A DNA stretch of 64,000 nt from Lophius americanus (GCA_037951165.1 JBBDHG010000009.1:6165001-6229000), one strand, 5' to 3'. Shown: positions 34,769 to 46,458, numbered from the stretch's first letter. Program-made: numbers and translations. The notes: generated by a model from the letters alone, not told the origin.

Positions 34769-37186
34769 AAAACATAACTGTTGTGCATTTTATGATAGAT
34801 CAATTGAGCATTCACTGGAGGCATGTATTTTTGGTGAGGGATCTTATGATCTCATGCTTCGGCCTGGTTTGATCTCTTGAGTGTGGTGCCTTGTTAACAG
34901 ACACAAACAAGATGACAATCTTTCACATCCTCTAGCCCTGTATGGAAGAGGGCATTTTACCCCAGGCCTTGTTTCTAATGTTTATCCATGCAGAGAAAGA
35001 CTATTATGTGCAGGGACTTCTTTCTCGGAAAAGTAAATTAAGGAGATACTTGCCTGAATTAGAAATGAATCATGAAAAAGGAGAATACTTCCGCGATTTA
35101 ACAACATAATACTCAACCACTCATTTGAAAGGACAGGGAAAACACCTTTGGGGCATCTTTGGGGCTGTTTGGGGCTTTAGACCACATCAGTTTTTTTTTC
35201 TATCGATTTTCAGAGTGTAAGCCACACCAAGGAACTCACAACGTTGTCATGTGAACATTGAAATTTTGTTTTTCGGACTAGGTGACTCAGCATGTTTCCA
35301 CTAGCTTCTGTTAAGAGATCAGGTTTTATACTTACGACTGATGAAAACTGTTATTTTTTTATAATTGCAAAACAAGTGGAGAGCTCAGCATTGTTGGAAA
35401 TTGCAAGTTAAAGGAAGGAATTGTTTGTCTCTCACTAACGTGAAATAAATGAATAGTAAAATCTTATCTGTGATAAGATGACAGACACATCCCCCATTAA
35501 GGCTAACATTACAAAATTATTTCTGAAGTCGATTTCAAAAAGGTTTGAAATCCTTGCTTTTTTGTCACTTTTGAGATTCCCATTTTCTTCATTCCACCTC
35601 AGTAAGACTCTGCAGTCAAGCAGTCACATAAAAAGAAGATATCCTCTTGCTTTTGTGGCAGGCTTTGCCGCCACTAAAAGATGATTTTGGCTCAAAGTTT
35701 TGCTGAGAATTGTATTATCTTAAATACTGTGTTGCATTATTGATTCGCTCATCCTTTCCATTAGCAGTATTGTGGAAGAGAGGAATTCATACAATATGCC
35801 AAGTTTAATTGTGGAGAAAGATTAGATAGTTAGGTTGTAGTTCATTATGCAAAATTCGGCTCAAATGTTGGCATTTGGAGGACTTCACAGCCTTACATTG
35901 AAACACAATCTATGTGATTTTATGTTACAATGTAAGCAGATGATTTATGCAATGGAGCAGGTGTGATTGATTAAATAACAACAAAATACTTCACTATGGG
36001 CCCTTGGCCTTCTTGGGCCATTTATATCGTTTACTGTCGCTGCATTTGTTTTCAACTTAATTGTGCTTTAGCTGGTCTTATCTGAGATTAACAGTTTCAT
36101 GTCGATGGTTATTTCCACCAATGGAAATTGACCCATCGAAGGACATTATTTATTGCTTCGGTTATGTGATGTGGTATCAATCATAGGTCCATTTCACTTT
36201 TCCCCCATTTTGAAAAAGTGCATTAATACTGTAGTGTGCATTAAACACTTATATGGCATGAATTAGTTATATTTAGCAAAGTCACATATTTGTCTTGGCT
36301 GGCAAATATAAAATTATGTGTGATATGAACTATAATATTTAATGAAGTATATCTTGCTGCTTGTTGTTAAGATTAATTAAACCATAATTGCACTGTGCAT
36401 TCGATCTTTACCATGAGCTACTAAAATCTTTTTCCAAATTTTTCCCAGCATTCAGCTATTGAGATTTGGAGAGTCATTTTAATGTGAAGCGAGCAACGAA
36501 AATTGTTTGTCGACAAGGTCAGTGCCGGCGTTCATCATAAATGTTTCTAAAGGACAGGGAAGCAGATATGTAGCTCAAAATTTAAAGTAAAGCAGTTCTA
36601 AATATTGCACAAAGTAATTAAACCATAAACTGTCTCACTGAGCTCTTAAATGATGAGTTACAGGCTGCAGTCTACTCATCATAAAGTCCACATGTTGACC
36701 AACTCTACAGTGTCCTAGTGTTGCATCAAGGACTATAATTCATGCATATTACTCTGTGGAATGTGCTAAAGCTGAATAGATAATGAACTAAAAGATGCAG
36801 GCTAAGCACATAAGTAGTTGTCACAATTAAGTTAGAAGTGAACTTTTTCCAGTCCAAGATAGTTTGGTTGCTTACCTCGCAAGCTGAGTTCACAGGGCAA
36901 GAATTGGATTTAAACTGAGAAGTGTTGTGGGTAGTTTTTCAGGCTGTGCAGAATTTGTGTATAAATTGTATATTGTAGTACCACTACTACTGTACGTGCT
37001 GTAATACATCACCTCATGCCATCATCATTGCTAGATCTGTTAACAATGTGTTTATTGTTGTTGATCTGCTCTGTACATGCAACATCTATCGCATGTTTGT
37101 CCATCCTAGAAGAGGGATTCCTTCCTCTGTGTCTCTTCCTTAGGTTTCTTTCCTTTAATCCCCTGTTAAAAGTATTATTTTTTTGG
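34769..37186. other. Unassigned DNA, repeat-poor
   Basis: No gene. The part from 35690 to 36560 has little recognisable repeat, and contains octamer-like ATGCAAAAT (35848) and several TAATT/ATTA cores, so it could hold conserved regulatory DNA. A 68-codon frame at 35478-35684 is not recognisable. Confidence 0.4.
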
Positions 37187-37370
<184 letters not shown>

Positions 37371-37587
37371 TTGATCCTAGTGCGTTACTGCAATCAACAT
37401 ATTTTTTACAAAGATACGGACAGAATTATTTTCAAAAATCCACATTGACATTTCTTGTGATTAAGGAAAGGACCTCATTGGTAGTTGGATATAGTATAAA
37501 AAAGTGGTAATGTTTAGGCGTAGCCTATGTGATAACAGAAAATAATCTGTAACGAAATAAAAGATGAATGTTGCAGTATTTAAATTC

Positions 37588-37623
<36 letters not shown>

Positions 37624-39883
37624 TAAAGTTTACGGGCTGAGCAGACTATTCCAGAGGTTCTTCTCCTGAGACAGTTCCAACACATCTTCTTGCAAGATCT
37701 CAAGCCATTCCCACTTCAGAGTGCCATGTAAGGGGTCCACTTCTCAGTGGATGTGTCCAGAAAACTAAGCATACGTATGTTTTATCTTTCTCTGTATTTC
37801 CCCTTATAGACTATTGTTAATCTCTAATCTGATGCTCTGTAAAGCAAATTGCAACTTGTTTTACAAAGTTCTGCAAATATACTATCAATCTAATATATCT
37901 AGTAATAAACTAAGCCTGACAGACAGAATGGGGAATTTTTTTTTTGAATTCGTACAGTATGGGATCTAGACTGATGATAACTACCTTGATACCTGTGTGA
38001 CACAAATGTTCCCAATGTTAACATCCGTCACTACTCTCAAAGGGGTTTTAGTGCCAATATTCTGCACGTCATTTTATGCCTTCTGCTTTCATGTATCAGC
38101 TCACTAACTTAGTAAAAATATTAAATACAGCTCGGGTCATTTCAGCCAACCTCTGGTGTGCACCCTACGCAACTTGATCTGTTTGTCACTGAAAGTTCCC
38201 CCTGTTGCTCATCGCACTCAAAAACCGCTTGTGTCTGCAGTTTTTCCAGCAGAACATGATGGCCATGAACAAGAGCAAGCATCTAAAGCGGTGGTAGAAA
38301 TGGCCGTTCAGCTTCAGTTCACCCCAACCTGCTCGTTTGACGGATAGAGAAGACTGAGCTAAACAACCTTTTTACTCCCTTGTTTTGTTGAACCCAGAAT
38401 GAAAGCCTGTGAAGATGACCCCGCAACATCACTCTATTGAAAACACTTAAAATGATTACATGTCTCATGGCTTCCATATTAAACATTATAAATCTGAGTG
38501 CAGAATCATGCACCTATTAAGCAGGTACAGACAAACATTTTTAAATAAAAAATGTGAATTGAGACCATTGCGCAAAATACCCTAGAAGAGATGATTTCAA
38601 TCTTTTATCCAAATAAATCGGAGGTCATCAACTGACCACACAACAACATCCCATCTAACCCTTCAGTGTTGAGTACTAAGAAGAGTAAATTAAGGTAATA
38701 CAAAAAATGGCTGCTATAACAGTGATTGGTCTGTGAAAACCACATCCTATCCTGAGACCATGTTGTGTAGCTGGCTGAGAGGCTTCCAAGGCCAATTTTC
38801 AGATTTCTCTTAATGGTTACTAATCCTGCATTTTCAAGTTAATTCTACTAATTCCACATTGCTTTATGCCAAACAAACCATTTAATTTCCTTGTCCTTAC
38901 ATTTTTTGCTGCCCTCTCTACACATTTGTATTATTTTGTCAACTCACCAACACCCAAATACAATTTTTTTAAAAGTGAGTTTTCATGTCACAGAGCAGTT
39001 AAACAGAGAGATGGCACAAATACCTTACATATGCAGACATTTCATTTTTATTACTAAACAAAAATTCTGGTGACAGAGAATTCTGGTGACAGAGAATTCT
39101 TCTGATGCTTTTCATCATTAGATTTGTTCTGACTTTTATATTGTATTATCTAGCAGTGACTATGGCAGCCCATTAGCTAAGCACCTACCTCCTATGGCTG
39201 CAATGTGTAACAGCAGCAATCTTTAAAGGCTGCAAAATAGTATAGTGGGTTACCCTATATATTCGTTAATGCTATGGTGCTTGGCTATATTGCAAACAGA
39301 CGTAACAATTGAAGAACTTCTGTGAAAAAATGAATAGGTTCCTGACAACCCCCTTATAACCCTATTACAAATTCAGAAAAACATGAAACACTAAACCAGA
39401 GACTATTTAACACTATCTTAATGAATTATAAAATAAAAAATAATGAAACTGACTTGGTATGGCGCCAAAAGTTGACCTACATTTTTCCATTGAAATGCAA
39501 CTATGCAACTCTATGTATCTATTGACTTTAGCCATTCCATGGAAGTAGCACTTCCATGGCGTGTTGATCCTAAATGGCAGCATATTTCTTTGTTGGAGTA
39601 GAGAGAGGTTGGGGAAGAGTTATTTTTCCGGTATCGAATGGAAAAGTTTTGTTTTGCATATCGGACAGTATGTGCTTGTTTCTTGTTCCTTGCAATTGGC
39701 AGCATAGTGCTAACTTGCCGTTAGCTACTTGGTGCTAGAGTTGCTTGGTGTGTAGGCAGGCTCTTGCATCTCCGCCTTACAGAGAAGGAGTCGGTCTGCT
39801 TAGGGTAAGGACACACTGAAGACACAAAAGAGAACGGACTGCTGCTAGGAGAGGAAGGGAAGGCACCCAGAGGTGCTGCTGCT
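37371..39883. other. Unassigned DNA
   Basis: No gene recognised. (AT)n at 37599-37621, and a tandem GAATTCTGGTGACAGA pair at about 39062-39098. A 63-codon frame at 38156-38347 has no recognisable content. Confidence 0.45.
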
Positions 39884-41187
39884 AGTGGTGGGCAGATCGA
39901 TGTAAATATCGATAGTATCGATACCAACCAACATTGGGAATCGGTATTGATCAATACTTGAAATTTATAAAAACACATAAAAACACACTCAAAAGAGACC
40001 TCCGAGCTGCAAACTAAACGGAGGGAGGAGGAGGGAGATGCTTAAACCAGAACCAGATCCCCGGCACCAAGACAGAGGTCACTGGCAGAAGCCTTCCAGG
40101 GTGGTCAAGAATATCCAGGTAGCTGATTTTTAGAAGTGAAAGTAAGATTCAGCCATCTCGTCCTGTTACTCCTGTCCTGTCGCAGCCGACAGGGTTTGGC
40201 ATGCGTAGTTCTCATTACCATAACTCCTAGACCGTTTAGGAAATCCAGAAAACTCAAAGACTACCAGAAAGCAGAGAATTATTATTTCTCTGATTGCTAT
40301 TTATTTTATTTCACCTAGGTGATTCCCCAAAAGCCATGGGTATCACAAGGAGCCCTGCTGGAATGATTCTAAAGGATCTACAACCTCTCTCTGTGATGGA
40401 AGATGAGGGTTTTAGGGATTTTGTTAAGACACTTGATCGTCACTACAAGATTCCGAGTAGGAAAAATGTAATGGGAGGGAAAGTACCAACATTGAAAGAG
40501 AAATAATCTTTTATTAGTCACATAGTCATACAGTACAACATAGTGAAATTACATCTCTGCATTTGACCCATCCCTGAGGGAGCAGTGGGCAGCCCCTCGT
40601 GGAGCGCCCGGGGAGCTAAGGTTTCAGGGTCTTGCTCAAGGACCCTACGACAAGTAGACCCTGGTGGGATTCGAACCGGCTACCTTTCCGATCTTCTGAT
40701 TGGGAGACAGCCGCTCTACCCACTGAGCCACAGCCCCCCCGCATTGTATGAAGTGTGTCGCTCAAAAGTGAAAAAAATCTATGGATGTTGCAAACAGTGC
40801 TGTTCTCACAATGAATTAGTGGACATCAAAAGCCACAAAGGCTTCTTTAACTGCCTAATGCAATATCATTGATGAGAAATGGCAAATGCAAGCATATATC
40901 CTAGAAACCAGAAGTTTTTCTGTGTTTTAATATGACAATCATCAGGATCAACTAATTAACGGAAAAATCTCTCAATGATCATGTAAATTCAAATTTTAAA
41001 ATTTTCATTCAAATTTGCATATTGATGATGCATTCCCTGGATAAACTATGATGCATTGCTTTCCCCTACTCAAAAGTAGATAAGCTGCTGATCGGTATTG
41101 GTATCGGTATTGGCATTGGCATACTGGCCCAGTATTTACTTGGCATTGGATTGATACCAAATTTTGCAGTATCGCACAACCCTTGCT
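39884..41187 (+). pseudogene. hAT transposon remnant (ZBED-type transposase)
   Basis: The plus-strand product has KAMGITRSPAGMILKDLQP, a SVMEDEGFRDFVKTLDRHYK segment and IPSRK (40333-40470), a block typical of hAT/ZBED transposases just after the BED finger. After a SINE (about 40501-40741) it resumes ALYEVCRSKVKKIYG (40743-40787), and a shifted segment reads IDEKWQMQAYILETRSF near 40868. Degenerate ends AGTGGTGGGCAGATCGAT (about 39885) and, on the minus strand from 41187, CAAGGGTTGTGCGATACTG are probable terminal repeats with TATCGATA-like subterminal sequence. The BED finger region and most of the RNase H-like catalytic core are not recognisable. No 8-bp target duplication could be confirmed. 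Confidence 0.7.
40501..40741 (-). mobile_element. tRNA-derived SINE inserted in the hAT element
   Basis: On the minus strand the head reads GGGGCTGTGGCTCAGTGGG with an A-box TGGCTCAGTGG (40730-40720) and a B-box GGTTCGAATCC (40677-40667) at tRNA-like spacing. The body GGTCCTTGAGCAAGACCCTG and a 3' end ACTATGTGACTAATAAAAG follow. Flanks CATTGAAAGAG (40490-40500) and CATTGTATGAAG (40742-40753) look like a diverged target duplication. A related copy lacking the tRNA head is at 56640-56945. Confidence 0.85.
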
Positions 41188-41259
41188 TCTTTCTTGCAAA
41201 GAGCAAAGAAGGGTGAGGGCAGCGGGAACTCTTGTGTTGAAACGGAGTATGTAATGGAG

Positions 41260-42128
41260 TATTAACTGAGATGGCTGAACACCATCTTGAAGAGTGAGAG
41301 GTTGCCTGCAGAAAAGTGGAAAGGTATACTGGTGCAGTTTTTTCAAGAACAAGGTTGACATGCAGAGCGGTAGTGCCTACAGAGGTAAAAAGCTGATGAG
41401 CCCCACAATGAAGATCTGGGAAAGAGTAGTGGAAGCTAGGTTAAGAAAAGAGGTGACAATTTGTGAACAGCAATATGGTTAAATGTTAAAAAAGAACACT
41501 ACAGATGAGATCTTTCCTTTGAGAGTGAAAGATCTCATCTGTAAAGAGATGAGATCTCATCTGTAAAGAGATGAGATCTCTTCTGTAAAGAGATGAGATC
41601 TCATCTGTAAAGAGATGAGATCTCATCTGTAAAGATCTCATCTCTCTGCCACTCCAGACTTCATGAGGAAGACTGGAGTGGCAGAGAAGTATGTTAGAGT
41701 AGCACAGGATAGTTGTGCAAGCAGTAGGACAGCTATGAGGTGTGCTTTAGGAGTGACGAGTGGGTTCAAAGTGAAGATGGGACTGCAGCAGGGAACAGCT
41801 CTATGCCCATTTTTGTTTGCCCTGGTAATGGACAGACTGACAGTTGAGGTCAATCAGGCGTCTCCGTGGACGATGATTGAGAGGTGGAGGCTTGATGCGC
41901 TTGACAGAAGAGGAATGAATGTCAGTCACAGAAAGACAGAATACATGTGTGTGAATGAAAGAGAGGCAGGTGGAATGGTGAGGATGCAAGGAGTAGAGGT
42001 GAAAAAGATTGCCGGAGTTTAAAGTACTTGGAGTCAACTAATCAAAGCAGGAGTGTGGAAAATAAATGATTAAGCAAGTGTAGGCAGGCTGGAGTGTCTG
42101 GAGAAAAGTTTCAGGAGTTATAGTTGAC
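41260..42128 (+). pseudogene. LINE reverse transcriptase remnant, 5' part
   Basis: Fragments in order: CRKVER..GAVF then NKVDMQSGSAYRGKKLMSP (41350-41405), WERVVEARLRKEVTICEQQYG (41417-41479), then after a foreign array MRKTGVAEKYVRVAQDS (41664-41714), the VGLQQGTALCPFLFALVMDRL-like palm segment (about 41779-41840), SPWTM joined directly to IERWRLDAL (41870), and RRGMNVSHRKTEYMCVNE. The stretch with catalytic motif A is replaced by the palindromic array. The FADD box is removed by an in-frame deletion between WTM and IERWR. Inactive. It continues after a MITE at 43302. Confidence 0.85.
41501..41687. repeat. Palindromic 22-bp minisatellite with fold-back flanks
   Basis: Five 22-bp units GATCTCATCTGTAAAGAGAT plus GA start at 41531, 41553, 41575, 41597 and 41619. 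Each junction forms the perfect palindrome AGATGAGATCTCATCT. The left flank has ACAGATGAGATCTTT (41501-41515), an exact inverted copy of AAAGATCTCATCTGT (41528-41542). The right flank TCTCTGCCACTCCAG (41643-41657) is an exact inverted copy of LINE codons at 41673-41687. Confidence 0.95.
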
Positions 42129-43301
42129 CAGTGGCGGATTTAGCTATGGGCGTCATGGGTAGAAGCCAAGGGCAGTATCTTGCCCCGGGGCGGCATGGCG
42201 CACGCATCAATTAAAAAAGTAATTCAGAATAGTGACATCGCTGATCGTCGTGTCAATTATAATGTCAACATGTTGGTCAATGAAACTGGTCAGAGAGGGC
42301 GCCCTTTTGTTCCCATGGTCGGAGAAGGGGAGGGGCAGCATGGAGCCCATCAGCTCCATCTTAATCGGTTCATAACGTGTCATTCCTCCCCGTCATATCT
42401 TGTCTGCATGATAATAATAATAATAATACATTTAATTTATAATGGGGTGTATGCCAGACTGGTACTGTCGGGATGCGCCAGAACAAATATTTAAAAGTTA
42501 TGTCTGGGCCTCAGTCACATCATGGAAAACCCAAGTCCGTTCGGCACAGTAGGGCCGGGATCATACTCACTTGAAGTTTTTAATGAGGTGGCCAGTGCCC
42601 AGGGCTGGCGATGATATAACTAGAGGTGACCACAACACATTGTTAATATTTGTGCACAGCCTGCAGAGTTTGTAATATTTATTGATAATGTATTAGTAAT
42701 CAATAAAAACAGAGAAATAAGCTAAATTACATATCAATGCCTGTTAATAGTCGGTTTCTTTATTTTTCAAAAGAAAGTCTGATAATATTAACGATTAAAA
42801 CAAAATGGAATCTTTATCTTTTTTAAGTTAAAGCTATTACATTTTCAGATATGTAAGCCAACCACTATACAGAAGTTAGTAAATATGTATTCATGTATTG
42901 TATTATATAAACCTTGGGTTTTATCTTCCTATAAATTACGTCAAAATGATTCATCTGAATTATGGAGCACACCATATATTATAGCTTGCTATAGACACTT
43001 AAATGGAAGCACTGGGCCAAAATATAATAAATGATTTCATTATCTGAATTTATCCAGTGCTTATATTTGAAGTAATGGATTAAAAACAAACCATTTCAAG
43101 AACTGATAAGGCTATTAAACCTAGAGGCTTGTTGGTTCCTGCAAATAATTGTTTCCTGCTGTGCAGTTAATGGGGATGTGGCATATATATCTATTATTAT
43201 TATTAATTTATTTTTCATTCGTAATATATATACTTTTATTCTTAGGCAGGGGATGTTTGAAAGGCAGGTTCGCCCAGTGCGCCATACAGGCCAAAACCTA
43301 C
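42129..43301. mobile_element. hAT-type MITE interrupting the LINE
   Basis: LINE codons stop at GTTATAGTTGAC (42128) and resume at CGAAGAATAGCAGCAAG (43302), where intact relatives have one continuous CDRR..ARIKGK segment. The insert begins CAGTGGCGGATTTAGCTATG, a start seen in fish hAT elements, and its right end (CAGTGCGCCATACAGGCC) is a degenerate inverted counterpart. There is no transposase. The interior is AT-rich and includes an L2 tail (42408-42446). No clear 8-bp target duplication. Confidence 0.6.
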
Positions 43302-43430
43302 CGAAGAATAGCAGCAAGAATTAAAGGAAAGGTTTGCAAGATGGTAGTAAGAGCAGCTCTTCTGTATAGTTTAGAGACAGTGGTACTGACCAAAAGACAG
43401 TCGGCACCCAAGATACTGAAGGAGCCACTC
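43302..43430 (+). pseudogene. LINE remnant, continuation after MITE
   Basis: RRIAARIKGKVCKMVVRAAL then LYSLETVVLTKRQ matches the segment that follows the RT in the LINE at 41260-42128 and at 12018-12120 (minus). It ends near 43430, where relatives would continue. Confidence 0.8.
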
Positions 43431-43619
43431 GTTTGCTCCTAGAAAGAACAAGAGAAGGCGCCGCAGAGTTTCAGCTGCACGTATGCTTAAAATCAAAGTT
43501 CAAAAGCAAATTATTAGCATTTCAGTTCACTTCAGGTTCCATCGCAGCACTGCAGAGAGAGAGTAGGAGAGTCTCTCCCTCAGCTTATTCTGGATTTTTA
43601 TTCAGTCACTTATTAATCA
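43431..43619. other. Unassigned DNA
   Basis: No recognised content. A frame across it runs into the next element. Confidence 0.4.
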
Positions 43620-44129
43620 TATCCCTGAAAGTTTTATGGACCATTTTCAAATTTTACACCCACATAGACCTTACTGCAAAGAAGAACTGGAATGATTTGG
43701 TAGGCAGGGAAGGCAGGTTGAACGGACAGACATGTGAAGATCACTGGCACACAGACATCCCCCGAACAGACGCAGCCTGAGACGGTCCTTTCCCTTGAGT
43801 CTGAAGCTTACCCCAGGAACCCGACTTCCAGTGTCTCTCGTATCTGCCTCAGCAGTGGGCGCACTGTGGACAGCATTAACACGAAAGATTTGAGGTGCAC
43901 AGTGACAATGCCATAATCCTGCAGACTTTTCGGGTATTTAGATATCAAAAATTAATATTAGTTCATATTTTGTCAAACCAGGCAGACCTTTTTCTTTACA
44001 AAAAAATACCTTGAGCATACCTTCACATTTCATTTGAGGAGTTCAAAGAAGGGGATTGCTTGCCCAACGCTGGGGATTGGAAATTTGGGGGATTGACCCT
44101 TGATGTCGGGGAGGACAGTATATGTCTAG
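43620..44129 (+). mobile_element. Helentron-like element carrying foreign insert
   Basis: The 5' end is TATCCCTGAAAG at 43620. The module TTTTATGGACCATTTTCAAA / TTTTACACCCACATAGACC is followed by a foreign block (about 43703-43940). Family sequence returns at TTAGTTCATATTTTGTC, then CATTTCATTTGAGGAGTTC. At the 3' end a damaged hairpin (GATGTCGGGGAGGACAG) precedes CTAG (44126-44129) and T. Confidence 0.75.
43722..43919 (+). pseudogene. Open segment inside Helentron-like copy, possible captured exon
   Basis: From a stop at 43719-43721 the frame is open for 65 codons to TAA at 43917-43919. The product is polar and Ser/Thr-rich, with EQTQPETVLSLESEA, NPTSSVSRICLSSGR and a C-terminus VDSINTKDLRCTVTMP. 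No other copy of the family has this block. Helitrons are known to capture gene pieces, so a captured terminal coding exon is possible. Another transposon fragment is the main alternative. I do not recognise the protein. Confidence 0.4.
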
Positions 44130-44432
44130 TTTTCTGTAACTCATATTGGACATTCACTAAAGTAAATTTTCCAGCAGTAGTGTCTATTATCATTCCCAGA
44201 TGTATGTTTTTTTCCCTATGCATTCATATCTGACAAATAAAAGCAGCGAACGGAGCAGCTTACAGTCATATAAGACAATAGTTTGAACATTTGCGTAGAA
44301 TAAGGTCTTTTTTTTTATTTTGATATCTATTGACATATTTAATTCATAATCCAGAGGTGGTAGAACACAATACATGTTCAGGGAAATTAACAGAGAAGCA
44401 GACTCAATCAATAAAAATAATTATCATATTGG
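44130..44432. other. Unassigned AT-rich DNA
   Basis: No gene; poly-T at 44309-44317. Confidence 0.5.
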
Positions 44433-44712
44433 TATATTCCCAAAATGTTGGTGATATTATGTAATTGTCAGAGCTGCCGCCGTATCTGCTGCATTCGTTG
44501 CAGAACTATCGTGTTGACTGGAAAACAAAAAAAAACAATGTCATGGATAATTTTAAAGTGTTTATTAATTATATATATTTCACTCTTATCTATCATTTTT
44601 CACTCACTAAGGGGAGCTTTTTTTTAAAAAGAAGTTCTGTGGACATAGCATTTAATTGGTGGATTTTACGGCATAACCAAATTTCGCTTAGTGCACAAAT
44701 TTGGCAAGGGTA
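44433..44712 (+). mobile_element. Helentron-like element, 3'-truncated
   Basis: A degenerate 5' end TATATTCCCAAAATG.. and GATATTATGTAATTGTCAG, then GCTGCCGCCGTATCTGCTG, TCATGGATAATTTTAAAG, TCACTCACTAAGGGGAGCTT and GTGGACATAGCATTTAATT follow the family order. The hairpin and CTAG end are missing; LINE tail sequence begins at about 44716. Confidence 0.6.
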
Positions 44713-44715
44713 GGC

Positions 44716-44822
44716 CCAGGTCACACGTCTTGGAGACAAACCGAGGAACATGCAGAGGATAGAGAAAGACGGAAACAAATGTTCCACTGTGGCAACCCCT
44801 AAAGGGAACAGCTGAATCAAAG
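44716..44822 (+). mobile_element. LINE 3' end fragment
   Basis: AACATGCAGAGGATAGAGAA / AGACGGAAACAAATGTTCCA / CTGTGGCAACCCCTAAAGGG is the last coding and 3' terminal block of the LINE family with remnants at 41260-43430. It may be the displaced tail of that same copy. Confidence 0.65.
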
Positions 44823-46140
44823 AACAATGACAATTCCTGGAAAACGGGGGTCACAAACACATTGTAAAGGCAGACAGGAAACAATACTAAACAAGTCAAT
44901 GTGGACATTTTGATCATGTTGATTTAAACACAAGTGTGGGAATCTGTATATACAGTATGTGAGTTTTCTAGTATATGCTTTTGTAGATCTAACACACTTT
45001 TTATTTCTTTTTTTTACATTTCAAAAGTGTACTTGCAATGTTTCATTGAAAATCATTAAGCCTTCTTCTGCTGTCTCTGGTGGGATTTCATGCTCAAGTT
45101 TTTTCCCCCGAGAGCCCACTGATGAGCGTGGGGCATGTATTGTATTAAAGGTTAAGCACACAGACACACTTACATGCCAATTAACGGTCCATGTTATGTG
45201 AAACATATTTTCCGTTTATACCATAATCATTTGTTAGAAGACAATTCAAGCATAGTAACACCATCGTTGTAGTCACACGGGCTGTTGGTCTACATTTGTA
45301 CATTTAAATTGCAATGTTATCTTATTTCAGTTTGCATAAAAACCGTACACCAAAAAGCTTAAGAATATATAAATGCATATACCTGTGAAATGTAATGTGT
45401 AATATGTATGTGCCAAATGATTCATTAGACCAACTACATGTTATGTGTTTGTATCTCACAACCTTGATTAATCCAAGAGTCATTATCCTGAAGCAAGTTG
45501 TTTTCTGTTTGAGAATACAGTGTTTCTGAATTCTAAATTCATTTTCTCACGTGAAGCAATTTTACGCTTTCCCCCATCACAATTAACAAACCATGACAGA
45601 CCATTTCAGCTTTGTCTAACTCTTCACTTACCATTCCGAATATGTCCATTACCCTCTACAGTGGGACACTTAGTTTCTAGTGTGATGCAGAGATTTTTTT
45701 TATCACTGTAGTGGGCAGTTTAAAATTTTTATGTCAAAGATCGTCCTGTTGCCTACAACTTACAAGCGTCTTTTTTTCCATGACTGAGATGAGATGGCAC
45801 AGACATCATTAAAACTCTCTGTGATCATGGCGCACTATTCATAACTAAAAAGGAGACTGGAATTTAGTTTGAAATATTTTTACATAGCATTTCTATATTA
45901 CAGACATTTCTAAATACAATCCAAATATTATTTTCATGGTTAACATGTGCATAAATTTTCATTCTTATTCTGAAATTTGAAATGGGTAAGAAGCCAGTGC
46001 CACCGATTTTACGCCTGGTAGGGTTCAAAATAAATATGCAAATCAGAACATGTCAAATCAAATAATTTAAATAAAACTAAAAACCACAAATTCTGTTTTT
46101 TAGAAACATTTGCCTGCAATATTAATAATTCCCTGACGTA
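44823..46140. other. Unassigned DNA
   Basis: No gene recognised. Small frames (44959-45201, 45520-45711) have no recognisable content. Confidence 0.45.
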
Positions 46141-46250
46141 TTCAGGGTCCCCGTGGGGAGTATAGAATCCAATAACAAGAACTTAAGCCCTTAACAAGTC
46201 TTGAATTCTCATGAAAAGTCTTAAATATAAATTTGGCAGGTTATAAAAAT
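46141..46250 (+). mobile_element. Possible hAT-type repeat fragment
   Basis: CAGGGTCCCCGTGGGGAGTA and AACAAGTCTTGAATTCTCAT with AAAAGTCTTAAATATAAATT resemble a common fish DNA-transposon end (gene-poor CAGGGTTCCCGTGG plus repeated AAGTCTT). Weak. Confidence 0.35.
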
Positions 46251-46458
46251 TCATTAAATCAAAGAAATGCATTATCTTGATTTTAAAAAAATTTCGAGCT
46301 CGCACTTACAATTTGTAACGGCATATGTGTCTGTGTGTTCCAACTGTGCTGCACATTAATGCGCAGTAATAGCAGAGAGAACTGAAACTACAAAATTCTA
46401 GCCACCAAATAAATTAATTGAGTTGTCAGTGTGCAATCATTTAAGATATCAACTAAAT

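Noticed and set aside
40665..40740. Possible tRNA gene on the minus strand
   Set aside because: A- and B-box words are present, but the sequence is the head of a SINE with a long non-tRNA body, a tail and a target duplication.
41525..41640. CRISPR-like array
   Set aside because: Units are contiguous 22-bp tandem palindromes without spacers, in a vertebrate genome, inside a LINE.
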